Shown here piece by piece: positions 26,179 to 34,185 of a stretch of DNA of 64,000 nucleotides. The notes under the pieces are model-generated. The model made no database searches, was not told where the DNA came from, and was given only the letters and a program-made list of their open reading frames with translations. The stretch spans positions 211,202 through 275,201 of the forward strand of contig NZ_QEST01000235.1 in assembly GCF_003311645.1 (NCBI RefSeq), in the 5' to 3' direction. Each line of letters opens with the position of its first letter. The first letter of the stretch is position 1. A program made the translations under genes and the position numbers. The DNA comes from Streptomyces sp. PT12 (GTDB lineage Bacteria > Actinomycetota > Actinomycetes > Streptomycetales > Streptomycetaceae).

Positions 26179-27224
26179 GGGGTGGGCTCCTCGGGGTACG
26201 CCCTGCGGCCCCACTCGGTCACCGACCAGGGGGGTGTGAGGTCGGCGAGGCGCGTGATCTGGTGGGGCTTCAGGGAGCGCGGATCCGGCGCCTCGCGATG
26301 GCGGGCGAAGGCGCGTTCGGTGTAGCGGTGGCCGGTGTCGGGGCCGATGACGAGGCACATGCGGCCGGCGTTGCGCGCGGTCTCCCACCGGCTGGCGAGA
26401 TACGCGGCGCCCGTGGAGAGCCCGGCGAAGACCGCGTGGTTGCGCAGCAGGCCCACGGCCCCGGCCATGGCGTGCCTGAAGTCGATCCAGTGCAGCGCGT
26501 CGTAGAGCTGGTGGCGGACGTTGCCGAACGGTATCGAGCTGCCGATGCCCGCGATGATCGCCTCGGGGTCGCTGAAGCGCTCGCTGCCGAACGTCACGCT
26601 CCCGAACGGCTGGATGCCCACGAGCCGCACCTCGACGCCGCGTTGCCGAAGTGGCAGCACCAGGCCGCCCGTTGACGAGCCGGTGCCCACCGCGCCGATC
26701 ACCGTCAGCTCGCGCGTGGGCAGCGCGGCCTGGACCAGGTCGGCGAACTCCTCGTAGCCCGCGTAGTGGACGGCGTCGTGGTACTGCCGCATCCAGTGCA
26801 TGTCGGGCCGCCCGTCGACGAGTTCGCGCACGCGCCGCACGCGCCGCTCCTGGTCGAGGCGGAGGTCCTGGGACGAAGGCATCTGGTCGACGGTGGCGCC
26901 GAGCACCTCCAACTGCACGCGCATCGTGGCGTCCACGGTGGTCGAGGCGACGATGTGGCAGCGCAGGCCGTAGCGGTGGCAGGCCATGGCGAGGGCCAGC
27001 GCGTAGATGCCGCTCGAGCTGTCGACCAGCGTCTGGCCCCGGCGGATCGTGCCACGGGCCAGCAGGGTGCGCACGGCGCCGAGCGCGGCGTAGACCTTGA
27101 GCGTCTCGAAGCGGGCCAGCACGCTGGCGGGCCCGAGGCGCACCAGGTCGGGCTCCTTGATGGCGTCCGTGATGTGCTCGTGCACGGGCGGCGGGCCCGG
27201 GGCAGCGGGCGGGGGTGGTGTCAC
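26175..27224 (-). CDS. PLP-dependent beta-family enzyme (cysteine synthase / 2,3-diaminopropionate synthase-like)
   Basis: The 349 residues have the fold-type II layout. Lys43 (FETLKVYAALG) is the likely Schiff-base residue. VDSSSGIYALALAMACHRYGLRC replaces the usual TSGNTG substrate loop. VGTGSSTGGLVLPL is the phosphate-binding loop. The substrate loop change (SSSGIYA) separates it from housekeeping CysK/CysM. Beta-replacement or elimination on serine or a derivative would give an unusual amino acid for the ATP-grasp partner. The product cannot be named from sequence. Confidence 0.82.
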   Translation of the reverse strand: MTPPPPAAPGPPPVHEHITDAIKEPDLVRLGPASVLARFETLKVYAALGAVRTLLARGTIRRGQTLVDSSSGIYALALAMACHRYGLRCHIVASTTVDATMRVQLEVLGATVDQMPSSQDLRLDQERRVRRVRELVDGRPDMHWMRQYHDAVHYAGYEEFADLVQAALPTRELTVIGAVGTGSSTGGLVLPLRQRGVEVRLVGIQPFGSVTFGSERFSDPEAIIAGIGSSIPFGNVRHQLYDALHWIDFRHAMAGAVGLLRNHAVFAGLSTGAAYLASRWETARNAGRMCLVIGPDTGHRYTERAFARHREAPDPRSLKPHQITRLADLTPPWSVTEWGRRAYPEEPTP

Positions 27225-27302
27225 GGGGGTTCCTTCGGTGGGGGCGCGAAACGGACGGAACTGGCTGAACGGGGTGGGGTGGGCTGAACGGGGTGGGCGG
27301 TG

Positions 27303-28049
27303 TCAGCCGGGCTGCGGGCGGGTGCCCCTGACGATGAGCCGCCGGGAGGTCTGGCCGTAGGGGGAGGCGTCGAAGCCGCCGAAGCACTCGACGGCGGTGA
27401 ACCCCGCCTCCTCGAACAGGGCGCACAGCTCGGCCGCGCTATACAGCCAGCAGTGGATCGACGCCTCGCGCGCGGTCCCGCCGCGCACCAGGGTCCAGTC
27501 GGTGCGCAGCCGCCGCCAGCTGTCGAGGACGGTGTCGCGCTGGATCACATAGCCGTCGTCCAACTCGACGACCTGCGGGCGGCCGATCCAGCCCGCCAGG
27601 ACCTCCTTGCCCATCACGTCGATGAGCAGCCGCCCGCCGGGGACGAGCGAGTCATGGGCGTTGCGCAGCACGCGGACGTTGTCTTCGTGGTCGTCGAAGT
27701 ACCCGAACGACGTGAAGACGTTGAGCACCACGTCGAACGCCGCGGGCCTGACGAACTCCAGCATGTCCGCCCTGACCAGCTCCGCCTCCGCCCCGGCGCC
27801 CGCGAGCGCCTTGCGCGCCCCCTTGAGCATCGACGCGCTGAGGTCCACGCCCGTGACGGCGTCGCCGCGCCGGGCCAGCGGGACGGCGAGGACGCCGGGG
27901 CCGCAGCACAGGTCGAGGACGCGGGCACCGGAGCCGAACGCCAGCAGCGGCGACGCGTCGACCAGCCGCGCCACCTCGTCCCAGCGGTGGGCGGGGAACA
28001 TCGTGGACGAGAAGTCGGACCAGAGGCTCTCGTCCTCGTACCATCGCAT
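27303..28049 (-). CDS. Class I SAM-dependent methyltransferase
   Basis: ATG 28049 is chosen for the upstream GAGGTGG; the product is 248 residues. The Rossmann fold is clear: VLDLCCGPGVLAVPLARRG (motif I), AVTGVDLSASMLKGARKAL, FDVVLNVFTSFGYFDDHEDN and LVPGGRLLIDVMG. It is the first gene of the three-gene operon and probably N- or O-methylates the small product. There is a 78-base gap before the PLP gene, still short enough for one transcript. Confidence 0.85.
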   Translation of the reverse strand: MRWYEDESLWSDFSSTMFPAHRWDEVARLVDASPLLAFGSGARVLDLCCGPGVLAVPLARRGDAVTGVDLSASMLKGARKALAGAGAEAELVRADMLEFVRPAAFDVVLNVFTSFGYFDDHEDNVRVLRNAHDSLVPGGRLLIDVMGKEVLAGWIGRPQVVELDDGYVIQRDTVLDSWRRLRTDWTLVRGGTAREASIHCWLYSAAELCALFEEAGFTAVECFGGFDASPYGQTSRRLIVRGTRPQPG

Positions 28050-28321
28050 GCGGTGACCACCTCGAATCGAGTCGTCCCTTACTCGGATCCGTGCGTTTTC
28101 CAGGGCGAGTGAATGGAGCGTTTCCACCGGGCCAGAAGGAGCCGGAGGCGATCTCGATCGTGCCCCGGGCGCCATTCCGCAAAACACGGAATTGCATGGC
28201 GCATATCTGGATTTCCGCGGGAACCGCGTCGCATTTTCCGGCGACCGGGAAAGGGGACGACCGCCCGCCGCACCCTTTCGCCGCCGCTGGCGTTCGGCCG
28301 TCGGCGTTCAGCCGCTGGCGT

Positions 28322-28927
28322 TCAGGGGCCGCCCGCCTCGCTCTCGGCCGTCGCGAGCAGCGAGATCAGCGTCTGTCTCGCCCTGGCCACCCGGGACCGC
28401 ACGGTCCCGATGGGGCAGCCGCTGGCCTCGGCCGCCTCCGCGTACGGCATGCCGAGGACCTGGGTCCGCCAGAACGCCAGCGCGCGGTCGGGGGGCAGCC
28501 GCGCCAGCAGCTCGTTGAGCGCGATCCACTCCTCGAACCCCGGGACGTGCCCATGGCGCGTGCTCTCCGCCGCGGACATCCAGTCGGCCGTCTCGGCCAG
28601 CCGAGGGCGTGAGCGCTCGTAGCGGATGCTGTCGATCAGCGCCCTGCGGGCGATGACCAGCAGCCAGGTACGCGCCGACGAGCGGCCCTCGAAGGCCGGG
28701 AGGCTGCGCAGCGCGCGCAGCAGCGTCTCCTGCGCCAGGTCCTCCGCGGCCTGCGCGTCGCCGCTCAGCCGGGTCAGATAGCGCTGGACGTCGCCGCGCA
28801 CCGCGCGCACGAACGACTCTTCAGCCCGTCGGTCGCCGCCGCGCGCGGCCAGCGCCCACGTGGTCAACGTCGCGTCGTCGGGGGGTGGTTGCTCGCCGCG
28901 TGACACGGCAGCGAGTGATGAGGTCAC
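28322..28927 (-). CDS. ECF-type RNA polymerase sigma factor
   Basis: The 201 residues start at GTG 28927. Sigma-70 region 2 (VQRYLTRLSGDAQAAEDLAQETLLRALRSLPAFEGRSSARTWLL) and region 4 (ALAFWRTQVLGMPYAEAAEASGCPIGTVRSRVARARQTL) are complete. No anti-sigma gene with a zinc-binding HxxxCxxC motif is adjacent. The membrane protein 109 bases upstream, with His/Met-rich motifs, may modulate it in a metal-stress response; that is inference. Confidence 0.9.
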   Translation of the reverse strand: MTSSLAAVSRGEQPPPDDATLTTWALAARGGDRRAEESFVRAVRGDVQRYLTRLSGDAQAAEDLAQETLLRALRSLPAFEGRSSARTWLLVIARRALIDSIRYERSRPRLAETADWMSAAESTRHGHVPGFEEWIALNELLARLPPDRALAFWRTQVLGMPYAEAAEASGCPIGTVRSRVARARQTLISLLATAESEAGGP

Positions 28928-29035
28928 GGTCCTTGTCGCCTTTCGCGAAAACCGCGCCGCGCACGGGGGAGCGGCGCGATGACGGGGAGGCCGGGACCGC
29001 GGGGGCCCCGCCGGGGGGCGGGGAGAACGTTGTCG

Positions 29036-29812
29036 TCAGGCGGGCGCGACCCGGCCGTGGCACCGCGCTGTCACGAGGACAGCGAGCGCGGCAGGGGGCG
29101 CGCGCGAGCCCATGCGCCGGGCGAGCAGCGGCTGCCTCGGTGTCGCGCCGCGCCGTTCGCGCCCCGTGGCCGCGCGCGGGGGAGGGGCGGGGCAGCGGGG
29201 GAACGCCACGCGCAGCAGCGGCACGAGCACCCGCAGTGCGGCCCAGCGCAGCAGCCGGAAGACGGCGCGTTCGCCGTATCTGAGCCAGACGGCGCTCAGC
29301 AGCCCCGCGACCACATGGAGGGCCACCATGCCGACCGTCCCGCCCGGCATGGCGTGCGGCGCGGCCGTGGCCGTGTCGCCCCATGGGGGCGGGCCGCCCG
29401 GCACGTGCCCGACGTGCGAGGCCAGGCCCGCGTCCGTCACCACGCGCAGCGCCTCGCCGAACGACAGGGGATCGGCCGTCGAGGACTCGCACAGCACGTG
29501 CCCCGCCATCCGGTGCACCGCCGAGCCCGCCATCGGGTCGGGCGCGGGGGCGGCCGGGGCGCCGCCGCGCACCGAGAACAGGCCGTGCAGGAACGCCTGG
29601 GTGACCAGCGTCGCCGCCGTCACCGCGACCGCGCCGCGCTCCCGCCCCGCGAGGGCCACCGCCCCGGCCCAGACCGCGACGAACGCCGCCGCGAGCGCCA
29701 AGCCCGGCAGGTGATCCCCCGACATCGCCATGTGACCCGAAGCGGCGAGCAGCACGCAGAGCGCCGAAAAGACGGCGGCTCGCGCGCCACGCAACACTCG
29801 GCCCGCTTCCAT
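29036..29812 (-). CDS. Membrane protein with His/Met-rich segments, upstream of ECF sigma gene
   Basis: The 258 residues have about four or five hydrophobic helices (FSALCVLLAASGHMAMSG, LALAAAFVAVWAGAVALA, AVTAATLVTQAFLHGLF, VGMVALHVVAGLLSAVWL, LLRWAALRVLVPLLRVAF). Potential metal ligands cluster in loops: GHMAMSGDH, HRMAGHVLCESS, GLASHVGHVPGG and PHAMPGG. The tail is basic and Arg-rich. It fits a type found near copper and ECF sigma genes in Streptomyces. Copper handling is a guess from the ligands. Confidence 0.7.
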   Translation of the reverse strand: MEAGRVLRGARAAVFSALCVLLAASGHMAMSGDHLPGLALAAAFVAVWAGAVALAGRERGAVAVTAATLVTQAFLHGLFSVRGGAPAAPAPDPMAGSAVHRMAGHVLCESSTADPLSFGEALRVVTDAGLASHVGHVPGGPPPWGDTATAAPHAMPGGTVGMVALHVVAGLLSAVWLRYGERAVFRLLRWAALRVLVPLLRVAFPRCPAPPPRAATGRERRGATPRQPLLARRMGSRAPPAALAVLVTARCHGRVAPA

Positions 29813-29968
29813 AACGGCACCATGGTGGCATCGCGCGGGGAGGCTGACGATATCCGGAACAGGACTTTCTTCGGGCGAAAACGAAAGGCGGAAGGGCGGG
29901 AACTCGACCGCCCTTCCCTACGACTTCTCAAGTGAATGGGGCGTGCGCCCCCGCGGTCACCGGCGCGC

Positions 29969-30874
29969 TCACCAGTCCAGCTCGTCGCAGCCCTTGTGGT
30001 CGGCGGGCTCGACCTGGAGCGTGGCGTGGGCGACCCCGTGCCGCCGCCGCAGGACGTCGCGCGCGTCGTCGAGGACGGCGTGCGTGTCGGCGCGTTCGGT
30101 CGCGACGAGGTGCGCCGTGGCCACGGGCATGCCCGAGGTCAGCGTCCACAGGTGCAGGTCGTGCACGTCGGCCACGCCGTCGATCGCTGCCAGGTCGTCG
30201 GCCACGGCCTCCGCGCTCATCCCCTCGGGGGCGTGCTGCCCGAGCACCGCAAGCACCTGACGGCCCAGCATCACCGCGCGCACCACCACGAACGCGCCGA
30301 TGGCGAGCGCGATCACGGTGTCCCACAGCGGCGACCCGGTGGCCGCGACGAGCCACCCGGCGACGATGACCCCGACGGATCCCGCGGTGTCGGCGACGAC
30401 CTCGAGATAGGCGCCCCTGACGTTGAGGCTCTCGGCGGCCCCGGCGCGCAGCAGCAGCAGCGCCGCGACGTTCACCGCGAGGCCGATCGCGCCCACCACC
30501 AGCATGGGCCCGGTCTCCACCTCCGCGTGGGCGCCCACGCGCCCGATGGCCTGCACGACGATGTAGGCGGAGACGCCGAACATCATCAGCACCGCGAGCG
30601 CCGAGGCGAACACCTCGGCGCGGTACGAGCCATAGGTGCGGCGGCCCGTGGCGTCGGGGCGCGTGGCGATGCGGGTGGCGACCAGCGCGGCGGCCAGGGT
30701 GACGACGTCGGCGGCCATGTGGCCCGCGTCCGAGAGCAGGGCGAGCGAACCGGAGATCAGCGCGAAGGCCAGCTCCACCACGAAGTAGGAGCCGACGATG
30801 AGGAACGAGACCGTGAGGCGCCAGCGGTGCCTCCCGGTCGCGGAGGTCAGGCCGTGGTCGTGTCCGTGACCCAT
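29969..30874 (-). CDS. CDF (cation diffusion facilitator) metal exporter
   Basis: The 301 residues begin MGHGHDHGLTS, a His-rich metal-binding start. Six helices follow. Helix 2 has SDAGHMAAD (His and Asp of the transport site). Helix 5 has YLEVVADTAGSVGV, where most Zn/Cd transporters have HxxxD; here it reads ExxxD, a variant that may shift metal preference. A C-terminal metallochaperone-like domain (VADVHDLHLWTLTSGMPVATAHLV) is present. It is co-transcribed with the ArsR sensor, one base apart. Confidence 0.88.
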   Translation of the reverse strand: MGHGHDHGLTSATGRHRWRLTVSFLIVGSYFVVELAFALISGSLALLSDAGHMAADVVTLAAALVATRIATRPDATGRRTYGSYRAEVFASALAVLMMFGVSAYIVVQAIGRVGAHAEVETGPMLVVGAIGLAVNVAALLLLRAGAAESLNVRGAYLEVVADTAGSVGVIVAGWLVAATGSPLWDTVIALAIGAFVVVRAVMLGRQVLAVLGQHAPEGMSAEAVADDLAAIDGVADVHDLHLWTLTSGMPVATAHLVATERADTHAVLDDARDVLRRRHGVAHATLQVEPADHKGCDELDW

Positions 30875-30875
30875 G

Positions 30876-31286
30876 TCAGCGGTCTCCCGTGCGCTCGGGG
30901 TGGATGGCTTCGGTGTGTTCGGTGTGGGCGACGGCCAGGTCGAGGAGCATCCGGACGTGGGCGTCGTCGAGCCGGTAGTAGGCCATGCGGCCCGAGCGGC
31001 GCGCGGCGACCACGCGGTGGGCGCGCAGCAGGCGCAGCGCGTGGGACGTGGCGGACTCGCTGAGGCCGCTCACGGCCGCCAGGTCGCACACGCACAGCTC
31101 GCCCTCGCGCAGCGCGATCAGCAGCCGCAGCCGCCCGGGGTCAGCCATCAGCCCGAACACCTCGGCGGTGTCGGCGAGTTCGTTCTCCACCGGCATCCGG
31201 GACCGCACAAGGTCCACGCGGTCGCCGTCGACCACGCGGACGGAGCACGCGTCGGCGGATATCGGCTCATCCGAATGCCTCTTCAC
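30876..31286 (-). CDS. ArsR/SmtB-family metal sensor repressor
   Basis: The start is taken at GTG 31286, giving about 136 residues that keep the N-terminal ACSVRVVD segment; an upstream frame to 31331 exists. The winged helix is FGLMADPGRLRLLIALREGELCVCDLAAVSGLSESATSHALRLLRAHRVV. Cys pairs in DACSV and ELCVC, plus the C-terminal DDAHVRMLLDLAVAHTEH (Asp/His of the alpha5 site), suit a Zn/Cd/Co sensor. It probably represses itself and the CDF exporter. Confidence 0.87.
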   Translation of the reverse strand: MKRHSDEPISADACSVRVVDGDRVDLVRSRMPVENELADTAEVFGLMADPGRLRLLIALREGELCVCDLAAVSGLSESATSHALRLLRAHRVVAARRSGRMAYYRLDDAHVRMLLDLAVAHTEHTEAIHPERTGDR

Positions 31287-31888
31287 ATGTGCATGGTGGG
31301 GCCCGTGCGGCGCTCCCGTCAAAGGCTGCACTGGTGACCGTTGTCAATGCCGATCAGCGGCGCGATGTCGCAGGTCAGAGGCGTGGCGGCCCCGGGTCCA
31401 CGCCATGCGCCGCGAGCGCCCGCGCGGTCGGCCGACCGGCCGTCGCCGGTCATCTCCAACGCCCTGTTGCGCGCCGGGGGTTGGGCCGGTCGTCCACGAC
31501 GCGACCGCCCGACGATAGACAGCCGCGGCGGCCGCCGAACTCGGCGTCGCCTTCCGCCAGTTCACGACCGCGGCCCTCGACCGCTTCCTCGCCGTCAACG
31601 GCACGTTCTCCGCCCCGTGGACGAGGACAGGGGCGCGCACACCACCTGTCCCGACGCGGCGGCCGTGCTCCCCGAATCCGTGCGCCAGCCCAGCCCAGCC
31701 TGGGCCCCGAATGGCGGGCACGCCACAGGACACACGCCTGCCCGCCATTCGGGAGAAAAGGAGACCACGAGCCAGCGGACATTTCTCGGCATTCTCATCG
31801 ACGTGCGCGACGACATTCCTTGTGTAGCCTTACGTCGCGCGGCCGTCCCCTCCCCGGCCGCCCGGTGTGGAAGTGCCGCCGTCCGAGA
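31287..31888. other. Intergenic region upstream of the sphingolipid-like genes
   Basis: This holds the divergent promoter region of the ArsR gene, a possible coding relic near 31530-31620 (AELGVAFRQFTTAALDRF) with no recognisable family, and a strong hairpin at 31706-31753. I see no complete gene. Confidence 0.5.
31706..31753 (+). terminator. Perfect 14-bp hairpin, terminator or leader structure
   Basis: CCCGAATGGCGGGC (31706-31719) and GCCCGCCATTCGGG (31740-31753) pair exactly around a 20-base loop, and AGAAAAGGAG follows. It lies about 150 bases before the palmitoyltransferase-like gene. It could insulate that gene from upstream transcription. Confidence 0.6.
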
Positions 31889-31909
31889 ATGAGAGGTGTC
31901 GCGAAAGAC

Positions 31910-33178
31910 ATGGAAGATGTTTTCGACAAGAGAATCGCGCCCATCCTCGAAAAGGCCATGGGCGAGATCTCGGACTGGCCCTATTTCCGCGCCCTGACCC
32001 CGAATGGACCCGGCGAGGTCATCGTCGACGGGCGGCCGAGTGTCATGGCGGGCTGCAACGACTACCTCGGCCTCTCCTGCGACCCCCGCGTGACCGAGGC
32101 CGCCGCCGAGGCCGTGCGCCGCTACGGCGCCAGCTGCTCGGGCTCCCGCAGCCTCAACGGCACGATGGCCCTGCACGAGGAGCTCGAACACCGCATCGCC
32201 GTCTTCCTCGAACGCCCCGCGGCCCTCGTCACCACGACGGGCTTCCAGGCCAACCTCATGCTCACGGCCCTCCTCGAACGCGGCGACACCGTCTTCAGCG
32301 ACATGTCCAACCACGCCTCGCTCGTCGACGCCGTCCGCCTCAGCCCCGCCGCGCGCCGCCGTTACCGCCACCGCGACCTCGACCACCTGGAGCGGCTGCT
32401 GAGCGCCGCGGGCCCCGACACCGCCAAGCTCATCGTCACCGACGGCCTGTTCTCCATGGAGGGCGACGTGTGCCCGCTGCCCGGGCTCGGCACGCTGGCC
32501 GGGCGCTACGGCGCCCGCCTGATCGTGGACGGCGCCCACGACATCGGGCTCCTGGGCGAGCACGGGCGCGGCGTCGCCGAGCACTTCGGCCTCATGGACG
32601 CCGTCGACCTCCAGACCGGCACCCTGTCCAAGTGCTTCGGCTCACTCGGCGGCTTCGTCGCGGGCCCCGAGCACCTCGTCAGATTCCTGCGCTACACCGC
32701 GCGGCCCTTCGTCTTCACGGCCGCCATGTCCCCCGCATCGGCCGCCGCGGCGCTCGCCGCCCTCACCGTCATCGAGACCGAACCCGACCGCAGACAGCGG
32801 GTGTTCAACCACGCCGAGCGGCTTCACAACGGGCTGCGCGCCCTCGGCTACACCACAAGCCCCTCGGTCACCCCCGTGGTCCCCGTGCACATCGGCGACG
32901 AGCTGCTGTGCCTGCGCACGTGGCAGGAACTGCTCGACCACGGCGTCTACACCAACGCGGTGATCCCGCCCGGCGTGCCCTCCCACCGCTCCCTCATCCG
33001 CGTCACCGCCCAGGCCACCCACACCGACGAGCAGATCACACGGATTCTCGACGCGTTCGCCGCCGTGGGCCGCCAGCTGGGCCTCGTTCCCCGCGGCGCA
33101 CCCGAGGACTACGAGCCGGTCGACCTGGTCCGCCCGCGCCGCCACGCCGCCGCGCCGCTCCCCGCCGAGAACCCCTGA
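31910..33178 (+). CDS. spt: Serine palmitoyltransferase-like alpha-oxoamine synthase
   Basis: About 422 residues from ATG 31910; an ATG at 31889 would add seven and neither has a strong ribosome site. This PLP fold-type I enzyme has SGSRSLNGTMALHEELEHR, the SRxLNGT form seen in bacterial serine palmitoyltransferases. It also has SDMSNHASLVDA (His stacking on PLP), DGLFSMEGDVCPLPGL, VDGAHDIGLLGEHGRG (Asp to pyridine nitrogen) and GTLSKCFGSLGGFVAG (catalytic Lys). It would condense an acyl thioester with serine to a 3-keto sphingoid base in the cytoplasm. It is next to a 3-ketosphinganine reductase homologue, which favours this over biotin (BioF) or heme synthesis. Confidence 0.78.
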   Translation: MEDVFDKRIAPILEKAMGEISDWPYFRALTPNGPGEVIVDGRPSVMAGCNDYLGLSCDPRVTEAAAEAVRRYGASCSGSRSLNGTMALHEELEHRIAVFLERPAALVTTTGFQANLMLTALLERGDTVFSDMSNHASLVDAVRLSPAARRRYRHRDLDHLERLLSAAGPDTAKLIVTDGLFSMEGDVCPLPGLGTLAGRYGARLIVDGAHDIGLLGEHGRGVAEHFGLMDAVDLQTGTLSKCFGSLGGFVAGPEHLVRFLRYTARPFVFTAAMSPASAAAALAALTVIETEPDRRQRVFNHAERLHNGLRALGYTTSPSVTPVVPVHIGDELLCLRTWQELLDHGVYTNAVIPPGVPSHRSLIRVTAQATHTDEQITRILDAFAAVGRQLGLVPRGAPEDYEPVDLVRPRRHAAAPLPAENP

Positions 33179-34016
33179 CCCCCGACGCCTCCCCGCGGCG
33201 CGCGCGGCCGACCCTGTGGTCGACAAAGCGCCGCAGCAGGGGCGCGAGCACGCCCCCGAACCGCGCGAGCAGCCCGCCGATCCGGTCCACGCAGATCACG
33301 GGCCGCCCCCGGTCCACCCCCGCCAGGATCCGCGCGGCCACCACCTCGGGCCGCAGCGGCGCGATCGTGCCGCTGACCGCGTCCGTCTCGACCGGGCGCG
33401 AGGGCCGCTCGGCCGCCAGCTGCGGGGTGTCCACGTCCGGCGGGAACGCACACGCCACCCGCACCCGGTGCGGCGCCAGCTCCCCGCGCAGCACCTCCGA
33501 CAGGCCCCGCACCGCGAACTTCGCCGCCGCGTACGCGCTGTACCCGGGGACCCCGATCAGCCCGGCCACCGACGAGATCGTCACCACCGTGCCACGCCCC
33601 CGCGCCACCATCTGCGGCACCACCGCGCGGATCGGCCACAGCGTACCGAGGTAGTCCACCTCGACCAGCTCGGTGAACGCCTCGTCAGGCAGCGCGAGAA
33701 AGCGCCCAGGCCGCGACTGCCCCGCCGAGGTGACCAGCACGGCACACGGGCCCGCCACGCGCACCAGACCCTCGATCGCACGGGTCACCCGCGCCCTGTC
33801 GGTCACATCCGCCACGGCCGTGTGGACCGCGACGGCCCCGCGGCGCCGCAGCCCCGCCGCGGCCGCGTCGAGGCGTTCGGGCCCCCTGGCGAGCAGCGAG
33901 ACGACCGCGCCCCGCTCCGCGAGGGCCGCCGCGGTGGCCAGACCGATGCCGCTCGAACCCCCCGTGACAATGGCGTGTTCACCGGGACGGAGCCACGATC
34001 GCTGACGCAGAGCCAC
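33036..34016 (-). CDS. 3-ketodihydrosphingosine reductase-like SDR
   Basis: GTG 34016 follows AGGAAAGG; the frame gives 326 residues. SDR motifs are HAIVTGGSSGIGLATA, VTSAGQ, TISSVAGLIGV and YAAAK (Tyr/Lys). The stretch GYSAYAAAKFAVRGLSEVL ... VACAFPPDVDTPQLAAE ... RPVETDAVSGT closely follows eukaryotic KDSR/TSC10. The C-terminus has an amphipathic LARFGGVLAPLLRRF segment, perhaps for membrane contact, then an Arg-rich low-complexity tail that overlaps the 3' end of the convergent spt gene by 143 bases. The true end may be nearer residue 285. It would reduce the keto group of the Spt product. Confidence 0.78.
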   Translation of the reverse strand: MALRQRSWLRPGEHAIVTGGSSGIGLATAAALAERGAVVSLLARGPERLDAAAAGLRRRGAVAVHTAVADVTDRARVTRAIEGLVRVAGPCAVLVTSAGQSRPGRFLALPDEAFTELVEVDYLGTLWPIRAVVPQMVARGRGTVVTISSVAGLIGVPGYSAYAAAKFAVRGLSEVLRGELAPHRVRVACAFPPDVDTPQLAAERPSRPVETDAVSGTIAPLRPEVVAARILAGVDRGRPVICVDRIGGLLARFGGVLAPLLRRFVDHRVGRARRGEASGVRGSRRGAARRRGGAGGPGRPARSPRVRRGERGPAGGPRRRTRRESV

Positions 34017-34185
34017 ACCATCGGCCTTTCCTGAGGGGTAACGCGGAAAGCCCTTTATCGCACGCCCGCCGCGCGCCCGCCTCTTGGACAGGCCAGGGCG
34101 CACCGCCAGGGAATGGCCGGGCGAAGAGCCGAGGAAAGGCGCGCCCGCCCGTTACCATCCCCGCCATGAATTCGAGCGAGGCACC

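Noticed and set aside
28079-28273. 64-codon minus frame between methyltransferase and sigma factor
   Set aside because: The region is AT-rich by local standards and looks like promoter DNA; the frame lacks codon bias.
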